Source: Albula goreensis
Taxonomy: Eukaryota; Chordata; Actinopteri; Albuliformes; Albulidae
Reading direction: 5' to 3'
Length of the DNA stretch: 64,000 nucleotides
Assembly (NCBI GenBank): GCA_022829145.1
Contig: CM040765.1
Span: forward strand, 18,697,292-18,761,291
Positions within the stretch are counted from its first letter, which is position 1. The number at the start of each line of letters is the position of its first letter. The notes under the pieces were generated by a model. It did not search any database and was not told the DNA's origin. It saw nothing but the letters and a program-made list of their open reading frames with translations. Positions 40,054 through 54,300 of the stretch are shown in pieces. A program made the translations under genes and the position numbers.

Positions 40054-40154
40054 TGTTAGACTTATGCCACAGGGTTTCAAGTCAAATGCAGTTGGACTTG
40101 TAACTTAGTGGTCATGTATAACAGTATAATGATTATAGAGCTTGGTTTATAACT

Positions 40155-40335
40155 CATACATTACCATGTAGTATAATGGTTAGGAAGCTGGATTTCAGAG
40201 ATTCTTGGTTGAGTTCCCAAGCAGAGCGCTGCCTTTACAATTTTCAGGCATCAGCAGGTATCCAGCTGGACAAATGCATGCTATGTAAAACTTAAAAGTA
40301 TTGTACATTAAAGCAGCAGCTTAATGGTTCAAATG
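40155..40335 (+). repeat. Second tRNA-derived SINE copy of the duplication
   Basis: GTAGTATAATGGTTAGGAAG (A-box-like) and TCTTGGTTGAGTTCCC (B-box-like) followed by GCTGCCTTTACA, a CATCAGCAGGTATCCAGCTGG segment and a conserved-tail remnant. Partner of the 39580 element within the tandem duplication. Confidence 0.55.
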
Positions 40336-40609
40336 TCAATGCCTTCAGTCAACACGTTAAGTGAATGACTGAGCTGAACTTGTGTCCTGTGTTCAGTGTT
40401 TAGTGGATGGGCAAGGTATTTGAGACTGAGCTGAACTTGTGTTCTGAGCCAGGCGTTTGTGATAACACGCCTGTAGCTTTGTGACATTTCTCTGCGGTAT
40501 TCCTGTGCATTGTGTGTTGTACTGCAGGTTTTGATGTGAGACTGCTCCAGGCCTTTGGCAGAGATCCGACAATATTCCTTAACACTGCTACCACCGTGAA
40601 ACATGAAAA

Positions 40610-40870
40610 TCCTCTCTTTTTCCTCTCTCTTTCTTCTCCCCTCCCTCTGTCTTTGCATTAGTCTCTCTCTTCTCTTTTATATTCTCCTGCTTTCATCTCT
40701 CTCTTTCCCTTTTCCTTTCCTTTCTCTGTTTCTTCTTCTTCCATGAGCCTGTCTTTCCTCTCTTCATAGTCTTTCTTTTTCCTCTTTTCTCTCTCTTTCC
40801 TCTTTTCTTCCCCTTTCCTCTCTTTACACTTCCCCCACTCTTTTTTCTCTCTATTTTCTCTTATAAGTCA
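40610..40870. repeat. Polypyrimidine (TCTTTCC)-rich tract
   Basis: About 250 bp almost free of purines on the plus strand, built from TCTCTT, TTTCCTC and CTCTTTTC steps. Such asymmetric tracts can form triplex-like structures. No gene. Confidence 0.8.
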
Positions 40871-41654
40871 CTTCTTTAGTATTATTAGACTCATCTGTTC
40901 TCCTGTGCTCGTTTCATTGGCCGATGGTGTCAGGAAGGGTCCCCCCATTTGTTGGTAGTTAGAACGGAGCTGAACTTTGACCTCTGGGGTTTCACCGGCA
41001 GGTCAGCCGTCTTACGATGAGGGCGATTCGAAGCTTTGAAGACTCTGCACCCTGTCAAACACCTACAGGTCCAGTTTCATTTCGTCTCTGTGGTATGTAA
41101 TGTAATCCCCGGTATTGCAAGTGTCAAAGGTCACCCGAACAAAAACAAAAAAGTCCTTCTCCAGAGAAAAGAAATAAAAGGTTGAAATGTTATCACATTT
41201 TGAACTTTGAGAAGCAGAGGAGGTAATCCATGCCTCTGAAGTCTGATGGCTGTTTCTGACGTAATTACATGCCCTCTGTATAAACTCTGCTTTTAATGCC
41301 CTCAATAAAAATAATGATCACATTGAAACACATACCAAAAATGTAAACACACATACCAAGCACATGCACTCACGCACATACCAAGCACACACCCATGCAA
41401 ACACAAACTCAAACCAAACACTCACACACACACGCACGTTGTTCTGTTGATAAACAGACACGATAGATTTGCATGTCTTACTGAACTCCATCTGATTACA
41501 GTAAACATAGATATAATTCAGTTCTGTGGTCCCTTTGGTTCAGAATACAGGTGTTGTGATTTAGCTTAGGAGTCATCTGGTTCAGCTCAGTTTAATTCAG
41601 CTAGCTTTCAGTTTCAGGGAAGGCTGATGTAGCGATGGAGGAGGTCTGTACATA

Positions 41655-42255
41655 GTTATGAGTACCTTAGCCTGTGTTGGGTTAAGAAGCTTTGGCTGTG
41701 TTGGGTTAGAGCACCTAGCTTTGGCTGTGCTGGGTTATATCTCAGCTTTGGCTGTATTGATAATGAGGGCCAAAGTTGGGTTATGAGTATTGCATTGGTT
41801 GTGCTGGGTTATGTTACACCACCTGTGCTGGGTTATATCAGGGCTGTTCTGGGCTGGGTTATGAGTATCATTTTGGGTTTTCAGTTTTGTGTTGGTCCCT
41901 TAGGGCTGTGCTGGGTTAGAGTAGCAGTTTTAGGGCTCTGTGTTGGGTTATGAGTACCTTTGGTGCTGGGTTAGATCCTTGGTTGTTATTCCTTAGTTTT
42001 GAGGTCCCCTTAGGCAGTTTTAGGGTCCCTTAGAGATATTCAGTTTTGGTTTGGCATCTCAGTTTTGGGGTCTTCTGACTTGCAGTACCAGTTGTGATTC
42101 ATTTCTGGTTCCCTTGGCTAAGATTCCTTGTTGCAATTAATTTTTTGAGTCCTCTGGTCTAGAGTATTGGTAGTGATTCAGTTTCAGAGTCCCATTGCAC
42201 AGAGTACTGGTGGTGCGATTCAGTATTTTGGGGTTCCTCGATCTGGAGTGCTGTT
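41655..42255. repeat. Degenerate tandem array, GCTTTGGCTGTGCTGGGTTA type
   Basis: First half repeats AGCTTTGGCTGTGTTGGGTTA with variable spacers at least eight times. The second half changes to units with TTCAGTTTTGGGGTC, CCTCTGGTCTAGAGTATTGG and GTGGTGATTCAG. Old, diverged minisatellite, with no protein frame. Confidence 0.7.
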
Positions 42256-43009
42256 TATGGGACACACCTGGTTGCGATTACCCCCTATGGTGGTGGCAAC
42301 AGACTGCGCTGGCTGGGAGCCACAATGAGCCAGAAATCATGAGCAGATACTGAGTGTGTAAAGTCAGGCCTAGGTTTACGCCTCTGTGTCATACGCCTTG
42401 GGAAAGCAGTGCAATTCACAACCCAAAACTAAAAAAAACTTTTTGGAATTGTAATCCAATATTTTGACTCCATCTCATTAAGTCATTGAGCCCGAGCCTG
42501 AGATGAAGAATTCAGAATGAAAAGAAACGTCCACGAAATGCCCTCTGAGAGTGACCAACGTATGAGCTGGTCCATCCCCAGCCCAGCAATCACTGCCGCA
42601 GTAAGACGAGACGAGACGAGATCTCACCACCTAAGTTCCAAGACTATGACAATATTGACATTCCACCAGTAGAACAAGCAAGAATCAGGGCAGTATTTTA
42701 AACTGAATCCAATGTTTTGTCCCCCACCAGGCTTATCTCTCTGTACTTAGCTTTCTCGCACTGATTAAGTTAGCGTTATGCCAAAACAAAATTTCTCCCT
42801 CTAGACAAAAGGGAACCATGCCAGGTTACATCAATGCACCGATCTGTATGGTTTTGATGGTAATGAAATATGGTGATGTAAATGTTTAGGTTGAAACCTG
42901 AAAAAAAGCTGGGATTTGGAATGAAAACTGAAACTTACGAGGGAGGATGCCATACTTCCCCTTACTATACAAGACATAACTTTATATTATATACTGTGTG
43001 TGTGTGTGC

Positions 43010-43014
<5 letters not shown>

Positions 43015-43042
<28 letters not shown>
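43015..43042. repeat. (GA)n microsatellite
   Basis: About thirteen tandem GA units following a short TG run. Confidence 0.85.
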
Positions 43043-43045
<3 letters not shown>

Positions 43046-43524
43046 ATGTGCATGTGTGAGTAAGTATATGAATATTATAATTCTCCAGCCTTGGTCACAT
43101 AGTACTTTGACATACCTGAGCTGTTTGGAGTCCTGTAAAGTTCTTGCACATAATTTACCTTTTAAAAAGAAATGTTTTTCCTCCAAAGGTATTTAGTGCT
43201 GTTTGGCTAGTATCATGTTGCAATGAAAATTCTCTGGCAGTGTTTTTAAACTTTAACTACGCTCTAAAAAAACAGTGATTAATGCTGTTCACTTAAGATA
43301 AAGCCAAAATACTCAATAAATACCCAGCATATTTCATTTACAAGCCATTTCCTCTCTAATTAGTTTGTAAACCTGCTTTACAATTCAGAACATAAACATT
43401 TCATCAGTACTGAACATCAATTCACTGAAGAAGGCATTAAGCCACAGTTCCTGACTTTTTCCTGACCATTAAGCATATAAAGTACAGAAGCAGAGGAGTG
43501 TATTCATGAATGGATGGGCCATTT

Positions 43525-43845
43525 CTGTCAACTGTATTACTATGTGTTTCATGTTGGGTGTAAAATAGTTACTGACTCCTGTAGTACTGTGTGTTTCATG
43601 TCGGGTGTGAAATACTTACTGACTCTCCTGTATTACTGTGTGTTTCATGTTGGGTGTAAAATAGTTACTGACTCTCCTGTAGTACTGTGTGTTTCATGTT
43701 GGGTGTAAAATAGTTACTGACTCCTGTAGTATTGTGTGTTTCATGTTGGGTGTGAAATAGTTACTGACTCTCCTGTAGTACTGTGTGTTTCATGTTGGGT
43801 GTGAAATAGTTAATGACTCTCCTGTAGTACTGTGTGTGGCCTGTA
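43525..43845. repeat. 48-bp minisatellite
   Basis: Nearly seven units of 44-48 bp with core TACTGTGTGTTTCATGTTGG then GTGTAAAATAGTTACTGACTC and TCCTGTAG. Units are over 90 percent alike by eye. The short plus-strand open frame over it is repeat translation. Confidence 0.95.
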
Positions 43846-44055
43846 TGGTGCAAAGTCATCACTGTAAAGTACACACCATGGTAATCGTGCTTTCTGCAAT
43901 AACAAAAGAGTAGAGTGTTGAGTGCACATTACAGATGGATGAAGAAAGCAGGGCGCGGGGGAGAATGAGAATCCAAAATAATTACATAATTAAATAATAA
44001 AATAAAAACTGAAAACAGCTGGTGATGACTCAGAGCACATCTTAAACATAAAGTG

Positions 44056-45147
<1,092 letters not shown>

Positions 45148-45249
45148 CTGTGAGTGATGAAGTGCTGTTTGGGCCACTGGGTGGTGTGGGGGGCAGGTAG
45201 GGTTATGAATGGTCACTGGGTACAATCAAACCAACTAATGACCACATTG

Positions 45250-48180
45250 AGACATAAGACTCCCATTCACCATTATTTGTTGGCTTCCATTATTTTTGTA
45301 AAAACAGTTTTTTTTTTTTGCAGTGAACTCATGTCCAAAATCAAATTTCTAAAGCTATACACCAGTGCAATGAACAGGTATTTCTCAGGATAATTCTGAT
45401 AAGTTTTAGGAGAGTGTAAAAGATATCTGCAACTCATTTCATAGAGGGAATCTGGCTCAGGAATATTTCTCCATACCTCGAGTGAGCCCAACTTCAAAAA
45501 ATCACAGGGCCACCTCACAGGCACAGGGACATCCGGGCAAAGGAAACGGCCTTGGTACGATATCCAGATGCCTCCGAGGCTTATGTATGTCTGAGTAGAA
45601 TGTGGGGTTACTATTTGTCAGGTTTGGTAATAAACCAAACCATAAATATACTCCAGAACAGGCACAAATCAAGATATTCCTGGACATGTACTGTTTTCAC
45701 CCACTTTCTCAACAATCCCTGGAGCAGGGCAAAGAATAAAACCAACCATAACCCTTACCCCATCCCTAATTCTAACCCAATCCCACTCACACCCTTCATA
45801 TTTTGAACTCAAGACATTATTACCATTTTAACCCAAAGGCTCAGTGAAAGAGATTTTGGGCAGTTGTACACCCACACAAACTTATTTTAAATAATCTGAC
45901 AAGTAAATATTTTTCATTCTCAGAACATTCCATAAACATCAAGATGGTTTGGGAAACAGTTCCTAATATCTACATTTTTCCAATTGCTTTAATGACCCTT
46001 GAATGTTACCATTGAGTCACTATGAATTTTGCAGAAATTACTTCACAATATTCTTCAGTTTTGTATTCCAGTTATAACAATTAGAATCGTGGATGTTAAT
46101 TTATGAATATTAGTGTTACAGTGTAACTATGACACACATGTGCAGTGAGTTACGACCATTGTCTCTATGGTGTATTGTGTTCTTGGCATTACAAAAAATT
46201 AGTAGAACTCCCATGGGACTAAGGCAGATAGAAGAAATAAAAAAAATGAATTTGGCACTCCATGCTGACACCGCAGTGCAGTTCCTTTGTTTATGTTTCT
46301 GAGTTCAGACAAATAGCTGAAAACCCCCTTGATCAGAAGCAACATTAGCAACACAATCCACCATCTGAAAGCTCTCATTTGGAACACACTGAAAATATAT
46401 TTTGACATGTATCCTCTATCATGCTTTTTTCACGATTAAATAAGTACCATCAGGGGATGTGGCCAGGAAGCTGGTATGAAAATATGCCCTGAGCCTTTTT
46501 CTATGACTTTGAAAGAAGTCAAACAATAAACTAGAAAACTACAAAAAGACAACAGAATGTTCAGGGGGAACATTTTCTAGACATTCTTTATGGCCAAATG
46601 GGACTCTTGCTTTAAATCTTTCCCAATATTCTGAAATAATTATAATAATTATTATTATTATTGTTTGTAGCCAGCCAGGTGAACTGGTTCTGGATCAGCT
46701 GCTGGGGACGAAGCTTGCGTCTTCTTCAGGTCCACCAGCTGAGCGCCATCACACCCGGACAACGTGCTCCCATGCTTCACCACTCACTTGAGGCAGTAAT
46801 TGGCCTTAAGTTGGTCTTTGGGGAGGAAGCTGGCTATCGGCCGCCCTGGCTTTGTTGTGGCTGGCGGTGACGGGAGGCGGTCTGATCAACAGAAATAAAC
46901 ACCTGACAATTACCGACAGGAAACGACGCAAAGCGCCGATTCTGAGCGGGGGACTCCGATTCCTGCGCAGATAACCAGGGGCATAAACAGGACTCAATAG
47001 GGACAAAGCCATATGAGGACCTACATCAAAGGTAGGTTATACGGGAAATATGGTTTAGTGCAGAAATGTAAAATGCCTGTATGGAACTTAGGAAATCGAA
47101 TGTCTTGATGAAACTTATAGTTTCACTGTAAGGGAGACTTTGACTTTCAAGGTTCCTTTTATTGCTGAGTGACCAGAAATTGTTCCATATCCTAAATAGA
47201 AAAAACATCCAAAAGCATCTAAACGTAAAAAAGAACTAAGAGGGAGAGAGACACACACAGATAAAGAGAGACTCAGAGAAAAAAGAGAGAGAGAGATCAG
47301 AGATCATGTAAGAAGTAAACATGCAAATTACTGCTTTAGTCTCCTTATGACCAAAGAGAAATGTAAAATTATAAGTGGTAAGATATATAAGATGTTGATC
47401 GCACCAACACCTATAATAATGCACATGATCACTGCGGCCACTAGGTGGCGCTTATGTTCTTTGGGCGTCTATGCATTAAGTGTGTAAATTAAGAGGTGCA
47501 CTGTATTTTGGTTGTGTATGATGTTTCTTGATGGTGTGAAAAATGAAGACCCAGAAACATAAGCAGCTAAATCCGCTGTCTTCACCCATTTCACTGATAA
47601 TGGAGGTTATGGCTTGCCACGTTGTTGTTATATGAGCCTTTTCACCTCATGACAAATGCAATACTGAAGTTATTCTTTCACCATGTCACTTGTGTGTGAG
47701 ACAGTATGTCAGTTAATAGAATTGGTGAGTGGCATTATGTAAGAGACAATCAAAACATGTACACTGCACTTCACTGTGTCTACTATACAATATTTTGGGT
47801 ACATTATGGATACTATTTTTTGGGCCCTTCTGGATAAGATTATCTGCCAAATACATGAATCACCATATAGCTGTCTTGGATTGAAAACATGAGCATTACA
47901 TGTTTCAGTTTACCCCACCTTTTTTCAATCTACCGGTAGTATACCTCATAGATTTACAAGTAGATCCCATAATATGTGTCAGCAGTGGGCTAATCACGTA
48001 TCATTGTGTAAACCTATTTTCCGCATACTGTCACAAAGCACTGGCAGTGTTTACCTCCGCACTGTACCGAAGAATCAGAGGAGCGGAAAAGCGTTGTAGC
48101 ATTCAGACAAGTCAGACAAGCTTTCGCCAACCCATTGTTGCGCGTTCCCTCGCTTAGGAAGTGAATGGGTTAAATCACGT
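45250..48180. other. Intergenic region between the tentative gene and mmp11
   Basis: No supported exon. Segment 46670-46990 is GC-richer than its surroundings but no frame there resembles a protein. One short V-SINE-like remnant lies at 47822-47862. Remaining open frames are short and AT-driven. Confidence 0.45.
47822..47862 (+). repeat. V-SINE-like conserved segment
   Basis: GCCCTTCTGGATAAGATTAT followed by CTGCCAAATACATGAAT matches the conserved CTCTGGATAAGAGCGTCTG...AAATGC segment with changes. Confidence 0.5.
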
Positions 48181-48249
48181 GGGAGCGCAATTGTCTCCCT
48201 GCCCATAAAGAAGTGTAATTTGAAGAAACCGAACAAAGAAATCAGGGAG

Positions 48250-48257
48250 TATATAAA
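48250..48257 (+). promoter_or_regulatory. mmp11 TATA box
   Basis: TATATAAA lies 136 bp upstream of the mmp11 start codon, which puts a start site near 48280 and leaves a 5' leader of about 110 nt. A TATA promoter fits the inducible expression known for this protease. Confidence 0.7.
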
Positions 48258-48392
48258 TCCACCGCAGGACATTGCTGCCGCAGTTTCTGGTTCCACGGGA
48301 GGCAGGCTGCGTGCGCTCTGTTTGACCGGGGTCCCCACGTTTGAGTCTCGCGCTCTGGTGCTCCACTCTGCCGGTCAGTCTCGACTCAGAGC

Positions 48393-51300
48393 ATGAGGAT
48401 GAGGAATCCTTGGCTTCTGTCCAGCGCCTTCCTCTTGCACTTTTTCTTTTATGTTTGCTCTGTGCCGGTACCCGAGGGAAAAGCGTCCGTGAGGCACAAA
48501 GGTGCAGCAGCGGTGAGTTTTCTTTCAGTTTGGCCATTCTCCAATGTGCGCGCTTCCTGTGTATGCATCTATTAACGATGAGAGGAATTTCATCGTGCGG
48601 AGAGCTATGCATGCTTGATGGGGCATTTTGTCAATCAGTTTGAGTAGAGTACATCCTGCAATTTACATACATACAAACATACATACATACATACATACAT
48701 ACATACATACATACATACATACATACATACATACATACATACATACATACATACATACATACATACATACATACATAGCAGACAAGCTGAAGGAATGGAG
48801 GGAGCAAGTGTTAGGACATATGAAGGATAAATATATACCTATTGATTAATACAAAAAATATATACATTGAAATATTTGTACAGAGTGACCAGTGCGTCCT
48901 GTCATTTAACCCTTGAGTTTTGCTCTAGAAGCATTGTCACTACATTTTTATAAACCTGCACTGTGTAAATAGATTTGTATATTTGCAAACCAAATTTTGA
49001 AATTTACTTCAGCAGCAAAAATACACACTGAAACGTTCCCTTCAATTTTCCAGGGGGAAAATCTCGCTGTAAATTGTTATCACAAAACCTGGGTTAACGC
49101 GTGCGCCACAGGTGTTGCAGAGCATATGGGTTTCGCTTCTTAGCACGATCACATTTCTTGAATAGAGCACTCAGAGGGCAAAGCATTCTGAAGAATATAG
49201 TCTTTCAAAAATGCTTTGTTCTAAATCTGTCTGAATGGAACAAACCAAAAGCATAACGGCGAGTAACTGCACGAGGCTCCTTCGGGATTATAAACATACT
49301 TCATCCATTGACAACGTGTTATAACTCGAGGCAAAATGTGTCTTCATTCCGCTCATTCAGGCATAAAAGTATTTGTGCCTAGGGCGTGACAGTCTATCTG
49401 CAGAGCTGGTAACGGAGCCCAGCGTCCTCCAGACCCTACCCCGCTTAACTTTGGTTTTGGCGACAATAGCTCAAACTCCCATGCACCAAAAATTGAGGAC
49501 CGCTTGCAGCAAACATCTGATACCTTAGCTTGTTAACCAACCGTGGAACAGGTGTACACAAAGAAGTTTGTGCGTTAATCCTACCCTTCCCGTCACTCCT
49601 CGCTTTACCAAGGTACCAAACGTTGGTAGCCCATTCAGATTTGGACAAGAAAAAATTCCAAATCCAAAGCAGCTTGGTACGCGTGGCCCCCTATGAGTGG
49701 TCTAGCGCAGACCTTATCCGTGATCAGGAAGCAATAGCGATGATTCGCGAAAGCGACTCAGTGCTCTTGCCTGTCAGCACATACAAACACTCCGCTTCAA
49801 TAATCCCCTCCACCTAGACTGACGCCTCTGATATTCACGCGACCTGTGACCTATGAGACCTTCCATTGATTCACAACTACAAACGCCACATCAAAGCTAT
49901 TCTCGGCTCCAGTGACTCATATCTCTTGATAGTTTTTATAACTTTTATAACACCTGTTTGGCCTGAGTTTCATGAACTGCTCCCAGCAGATGTTAAACAG
50001 TGGTTTTGTTCGGTTTTTCTCATTCAGCCATATGCATGTGACTCTGTTTTAAAGCACCTAATAAAAGCAACAATTATTATTTAGGAAACAGAAATAACCT
50101 GTCTTACTTTGTATGCAGTGAAAGCCAGCATGAGTAATTTAGCAAATATTGGAACTTATGTGGTACAGAGTTTGAGAAAGCTGGTATTGAATGCTCACAG
50201 TACTGTTGTGATGGGAGAATAAGGAATCGCTGATTGAAACGATTTTGCGATTGATAGACAGTTACAGCTCCAGCAGTCTCGTTGCCATGGTACCTCATTC
50301 CACCATCCTGGTGATATTGCCTTTGGTGTGTTAATAAACTATCGAGACAAGTGTACATTTGTGGTGTAGTCTGAATATTGTAAGGTCTCTTTGTGGTGTT
50401 ATCAAACATGAGTTGTAGTCAGTTCCTGTTGTATCGTCCATTCGTGGGATGGTCTAGTTTTCTTCCAAGAATTAGTGCTTGAGAGAGAGAGATTAAGCAG
50501 GCAGGGACAAGTTCGAGAGGCACGTATATCTAGGCTAGAAACCAGTCTGTTTGCTGATGCAGCAAAAAAAGCGGGAACAATATCGCCAGAGTGCTTCTGA
50601 CAGGATGGGAAGAGTCTTCAGTTTTCAGCTGCACGTGGAGTTACAATTGTACAGATCTGACCAATTAAAGGACGGTTTACTGTAAATGCAGCCAATGGAA
50701 CGGATGAATAAAAGCACCTTCCTCCTAAGTTGATTTCAAACTCATCCATAGCCCCCCTTTCTGAAAGAGTCTCTCCATTCAGTCACATCTCTTTTCTACT
50801 CAGCCCCCCACCCCAAAATGGTGGAATGAACTTCCAGCTATAATAGGGAATAAGGACAGCAGAAATTTTCTGCCACGAACAAAAATTACATCAGTTTAAT
50901 CTGTAGCTTGACCCATCTAACCCAGAATATTTGTTTTATTTACCTCTCACTGTATATTCAAATTAATGCATCTATACTGGCACCTGTGAGAGCACTTAAT
51001 AATAAGCTGTAGATTGATGTGATACCTACTGTGGTCAGTTGTGGTCCTGATAACTTAGTATCATTGCTGCTTGGTGTGCTGTCCTATTGTATGTGCTTTT
51101 GTAAGTTGCTTGTAAGGCTGTCTGCTAAATGCAATGCTGAAATGCAAGAACAAGTAACAAAGGAGATAGGAATCGGTTCATGCACATTTTCTGGAGAAGA
51201 AAAAGGTGCTTTTGTAACATTCTAAAGCTCACATAATTCTTTTTGTTTCCTTGGTTACTCCTCAGAGAGAGAGAGTGGAGCCGTTATTTGCTCAGTCACT

Positions 51301-54300
51301 GAACTTCCCTTCATTCAGAGGAAGATTATTAAGATTTATAGTCTGATGCCTGACTCATTTGCACGGCTGAACATACACTGGGCTTTTTTCTGCTAATCTA
51401 GGTCAAAAATGGTTCTCCCAAAGGGGACAAAGCCGAGGGGCTTTGTCTGGGATTTGAGCAAGCAGCTCCCAACATCACGTGTTTAACTGAAAAAAAAATA
51501 CTGCAAGATGGAGCGCATCATTTGTCTTAGTTCCATTGTTTGTTTTTCATGCGTTTTGTTTCACTGTGTGATGTAGGATATCCCCTAATTTGTTCCTCAG
51601 CACCCGTTAAATCGTCATGTGCAGTAATTCCATCCATGTCTGAAATCTAAAATATAAAAATTACACTTACAATGTGAATTCAAAATGATGTGAAATACAT
51701 AACACAGCTTTTGCTACTTCAGCTTTGTTTTGCTGCTGACTTTGAAATACTGTGCATGAGTTTGGGTTCAGTTTGGTTTTAATCTTTAAATGACAGAGAC
51801 GAAGTTTTCGGACAGGATGGCTCAAAAATATGGGCCTTACTCTTTCTTCACAGCGCTTCACATGTTTGCGGCGGTTTTAAGGCTCATTCACACCGCACTC
51901 TGAGAGGCAGTGATGCAATGGTGTGACCTCAGGAGACCCGAGCTGTGCTTTCTGCTGGTGTGGGGCCAGCACTGGGCCTGCTTTTGTGTTGTTTTGTGTT
52001 GAGCAGCCCTGTGCTAAGGAGGGGGCCGAAACTTGTGCCAACCTGTCGCGTCAAACTGTGGATTCACCTGGTTGTACCTACACCATAGAGATCAAACACA
52101 TGGATTCACAAACATGCACGTCTCAGGGACGACATGCACACAAACACACACACAATCCATCACAAGCACAATCACACCAGTGTGTACCATCTGACTCTAA
52201 CATACACACAAACCATCACAAACACAATCACACACACACACACACACACACTCACACACACCCACATGGGTAAGTGAAGCTCACCAATGATCAATGACGG
52301 CTCTGTCAGGTGATAAGCTTGCACCAATGAAGAAATAGTTCTGCTCATATCAGATTATTAATCTATGAAGGCTGAGTGCCATATCGCACATCATGAACCT
52401 CAACATGGCGTTATGACCCTGCAGGCCACACACAGTACTGCATGAGAGAGCCAGTGGCTATTTTACACCCTTCAGGCCACACATGGCACTGCATGAGAGA
52501 GCCAGTGGCTATTTTACACCCTGCAGGCCACACACGGCACTGCATGAGAGAGCCAGTGGCTATTTTACACCCTACAGGCCACACACAGTACTGCAGGAGA
52601 GAGCCAGTGACTATTTTACACCCTACAGGCCACACACAGTACAATGCAAGAGCCAGTGGCTATTTTACACCCTACAGGCCACACACAGTACTGCATGAGA
52701 GAGCCAGTGGCTATTTTACACCCTACAGGCCACACACAGTACTGCATGAGAGAGCCAGTGGCTATTTTACACCCTACAGGCCACACACAGTACTACAGGA
52801 GAGAGCCAGTGGCTATTTTACACCCTACAGGCCACACACAGTACTACAGGAGAGAGCCAGTGACTATTTTACACCCTACAGGCCACACACAGTACTACAG
52901 GAGAGAGCCAGTGACTATTTTACACCCTACAGGCCACACACAGTACAATAGAAGAGCCAGTGACTATTTTACACTCTGCAGACATATTTCATATGTAATG
53001 TTTGTCACTATCTATAATGCTCAAATAATTCTTTCAGTATGTTAAAGAACTCATACTGTACCTATCACGGCTCTTGAACTGTGTATGATATTTCTTGTGC
53101 CATTCATTTCACCTGGGCAGGCTGCCAATGCTAAGACCTATTTTCACAGGTAAGGGATGAATAGAACACGATAAGGGATTTAGGCACTACCCACCTGTCA
53201 GTCACAGGTGTAGTAATCTGCGAAATCATGAGCTGAACACAATACCTCACTCAGACCGCGTATGTGAGGCCCGCATTTACCCACAGCTTCCATGCGATAA
53301 ACCCATATCTTAGATATCTTTTACAGAGGAATGGGCTTTCATCTCCTCTTTCGCTTCTGGTGTACCCTTTCAGGAAATGGCAGTATTTGTTGCCTTCAAC
53401 TTGCAAGGAGTATTGGGTGGGGGGCTGGGGGGGATTGGAAAAGGGGGGGGGGGTTGGGTGGGCAAGGTCTCATCATTAACAGCCAAGAGGTCAGGTTTGA
53501 TGGTTTAACCTTCAGCCTTTTCATGGAGGAGTGTCCTGATTGGACTAGACTAAGAAGTCAAGGGGAAATTTAAGGGCCGGGGGGTATGGGGGTGGGGGAG
53601 TCATCAGCAGCAGCACAGAACAGATGGAACCCTCTCTGGGTTTAACCACACCCCCCAAATCTGATTGGTTGGCTATTTTGCAGTATAGTTTGCTTATGTG
53701 CGTGTCACAGGACTTTCGGCGGGGGCAGTAACAGAAATTATAGGCCTCAAAAATGCAGCAAGGCCCAAAACCACTAATAAACAATTTTCATCTCTTTTTT
53801 TTTTTTTTCTTTTGTTGCTGGATACCGTGTTGTTTTCCAAGACCGGGGGGTATGTCAAGTGTCTGAAACGCTGTCAAAGCCCCCAAAGCCTCGAAAACGT
53901 TGTGTTATTGGACAGCCTGGGTGCATTCCTGTCACCCCCTGGTGAACATTTCTGTTAGGACCTGCCTGGGATCCCATTAGCCTCTTTGTCTGCAGGTTTG
54001 TGGTTTCCAAAGAGCTGCGGTTTTGGGGACTAACACCACTAAACTTTTGAGCGCGATACAATGATGTCGCGGCCCCAGCAAACCGATGGGTGAGGGCGAG
54101 GAGCCGCAAGAATGCAGACAGGAGCCCATGTGCGACTGCCAATTCCAATCTCAGGGGAGAAGATGCGTTTTTAAAAAAGACAATTTAAGCACTGGGCAAG
54201 CCAAGGGAGTTCATTATCTGTGGTGGGAATGTAGGGCGAGAAAGCGAACACACCTAGGAACCCTCGTGAGGGAAGCTCGGAGTCAGAAACTTGCGCTGCC

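Larger units (their letters stand above)
39350..40540. repeat. 588-bp tandem duplication carrying tRNA-Gln
   Basis: Landmarks recur at an offset of about 560-590 bp: GGTGCTTGACACATTTATAA plus the tRNA (39394 and 39982), a CATCCAGCTGGACAAAT-like segment (about 39692 and 40260), the ACATTAAAGCAGCAGC or AAAAGCAGCTGC tail, and TTCAGTGTTTAGTGGATG (about 39864 and 40391). The copies have diverged, so the duplication is not recent. Confidence 0.8.

Noticed and set aside
52425..52985. Repeat-spacer look of the arrays at 52425, 43525 and 9288 as CRISPR
   Set aside because: Units are directly tandem without unique spacers, and the window is a vertebrate genome.
52442..53045. Long open frames (up to 169 codons) in several frames on both strands
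   Set aside because: They are translations of the 52-bp minisatellite in mmp11 intron 1; the peptide repeat phase follows the DNA unit and no start or splice context supports a gene.
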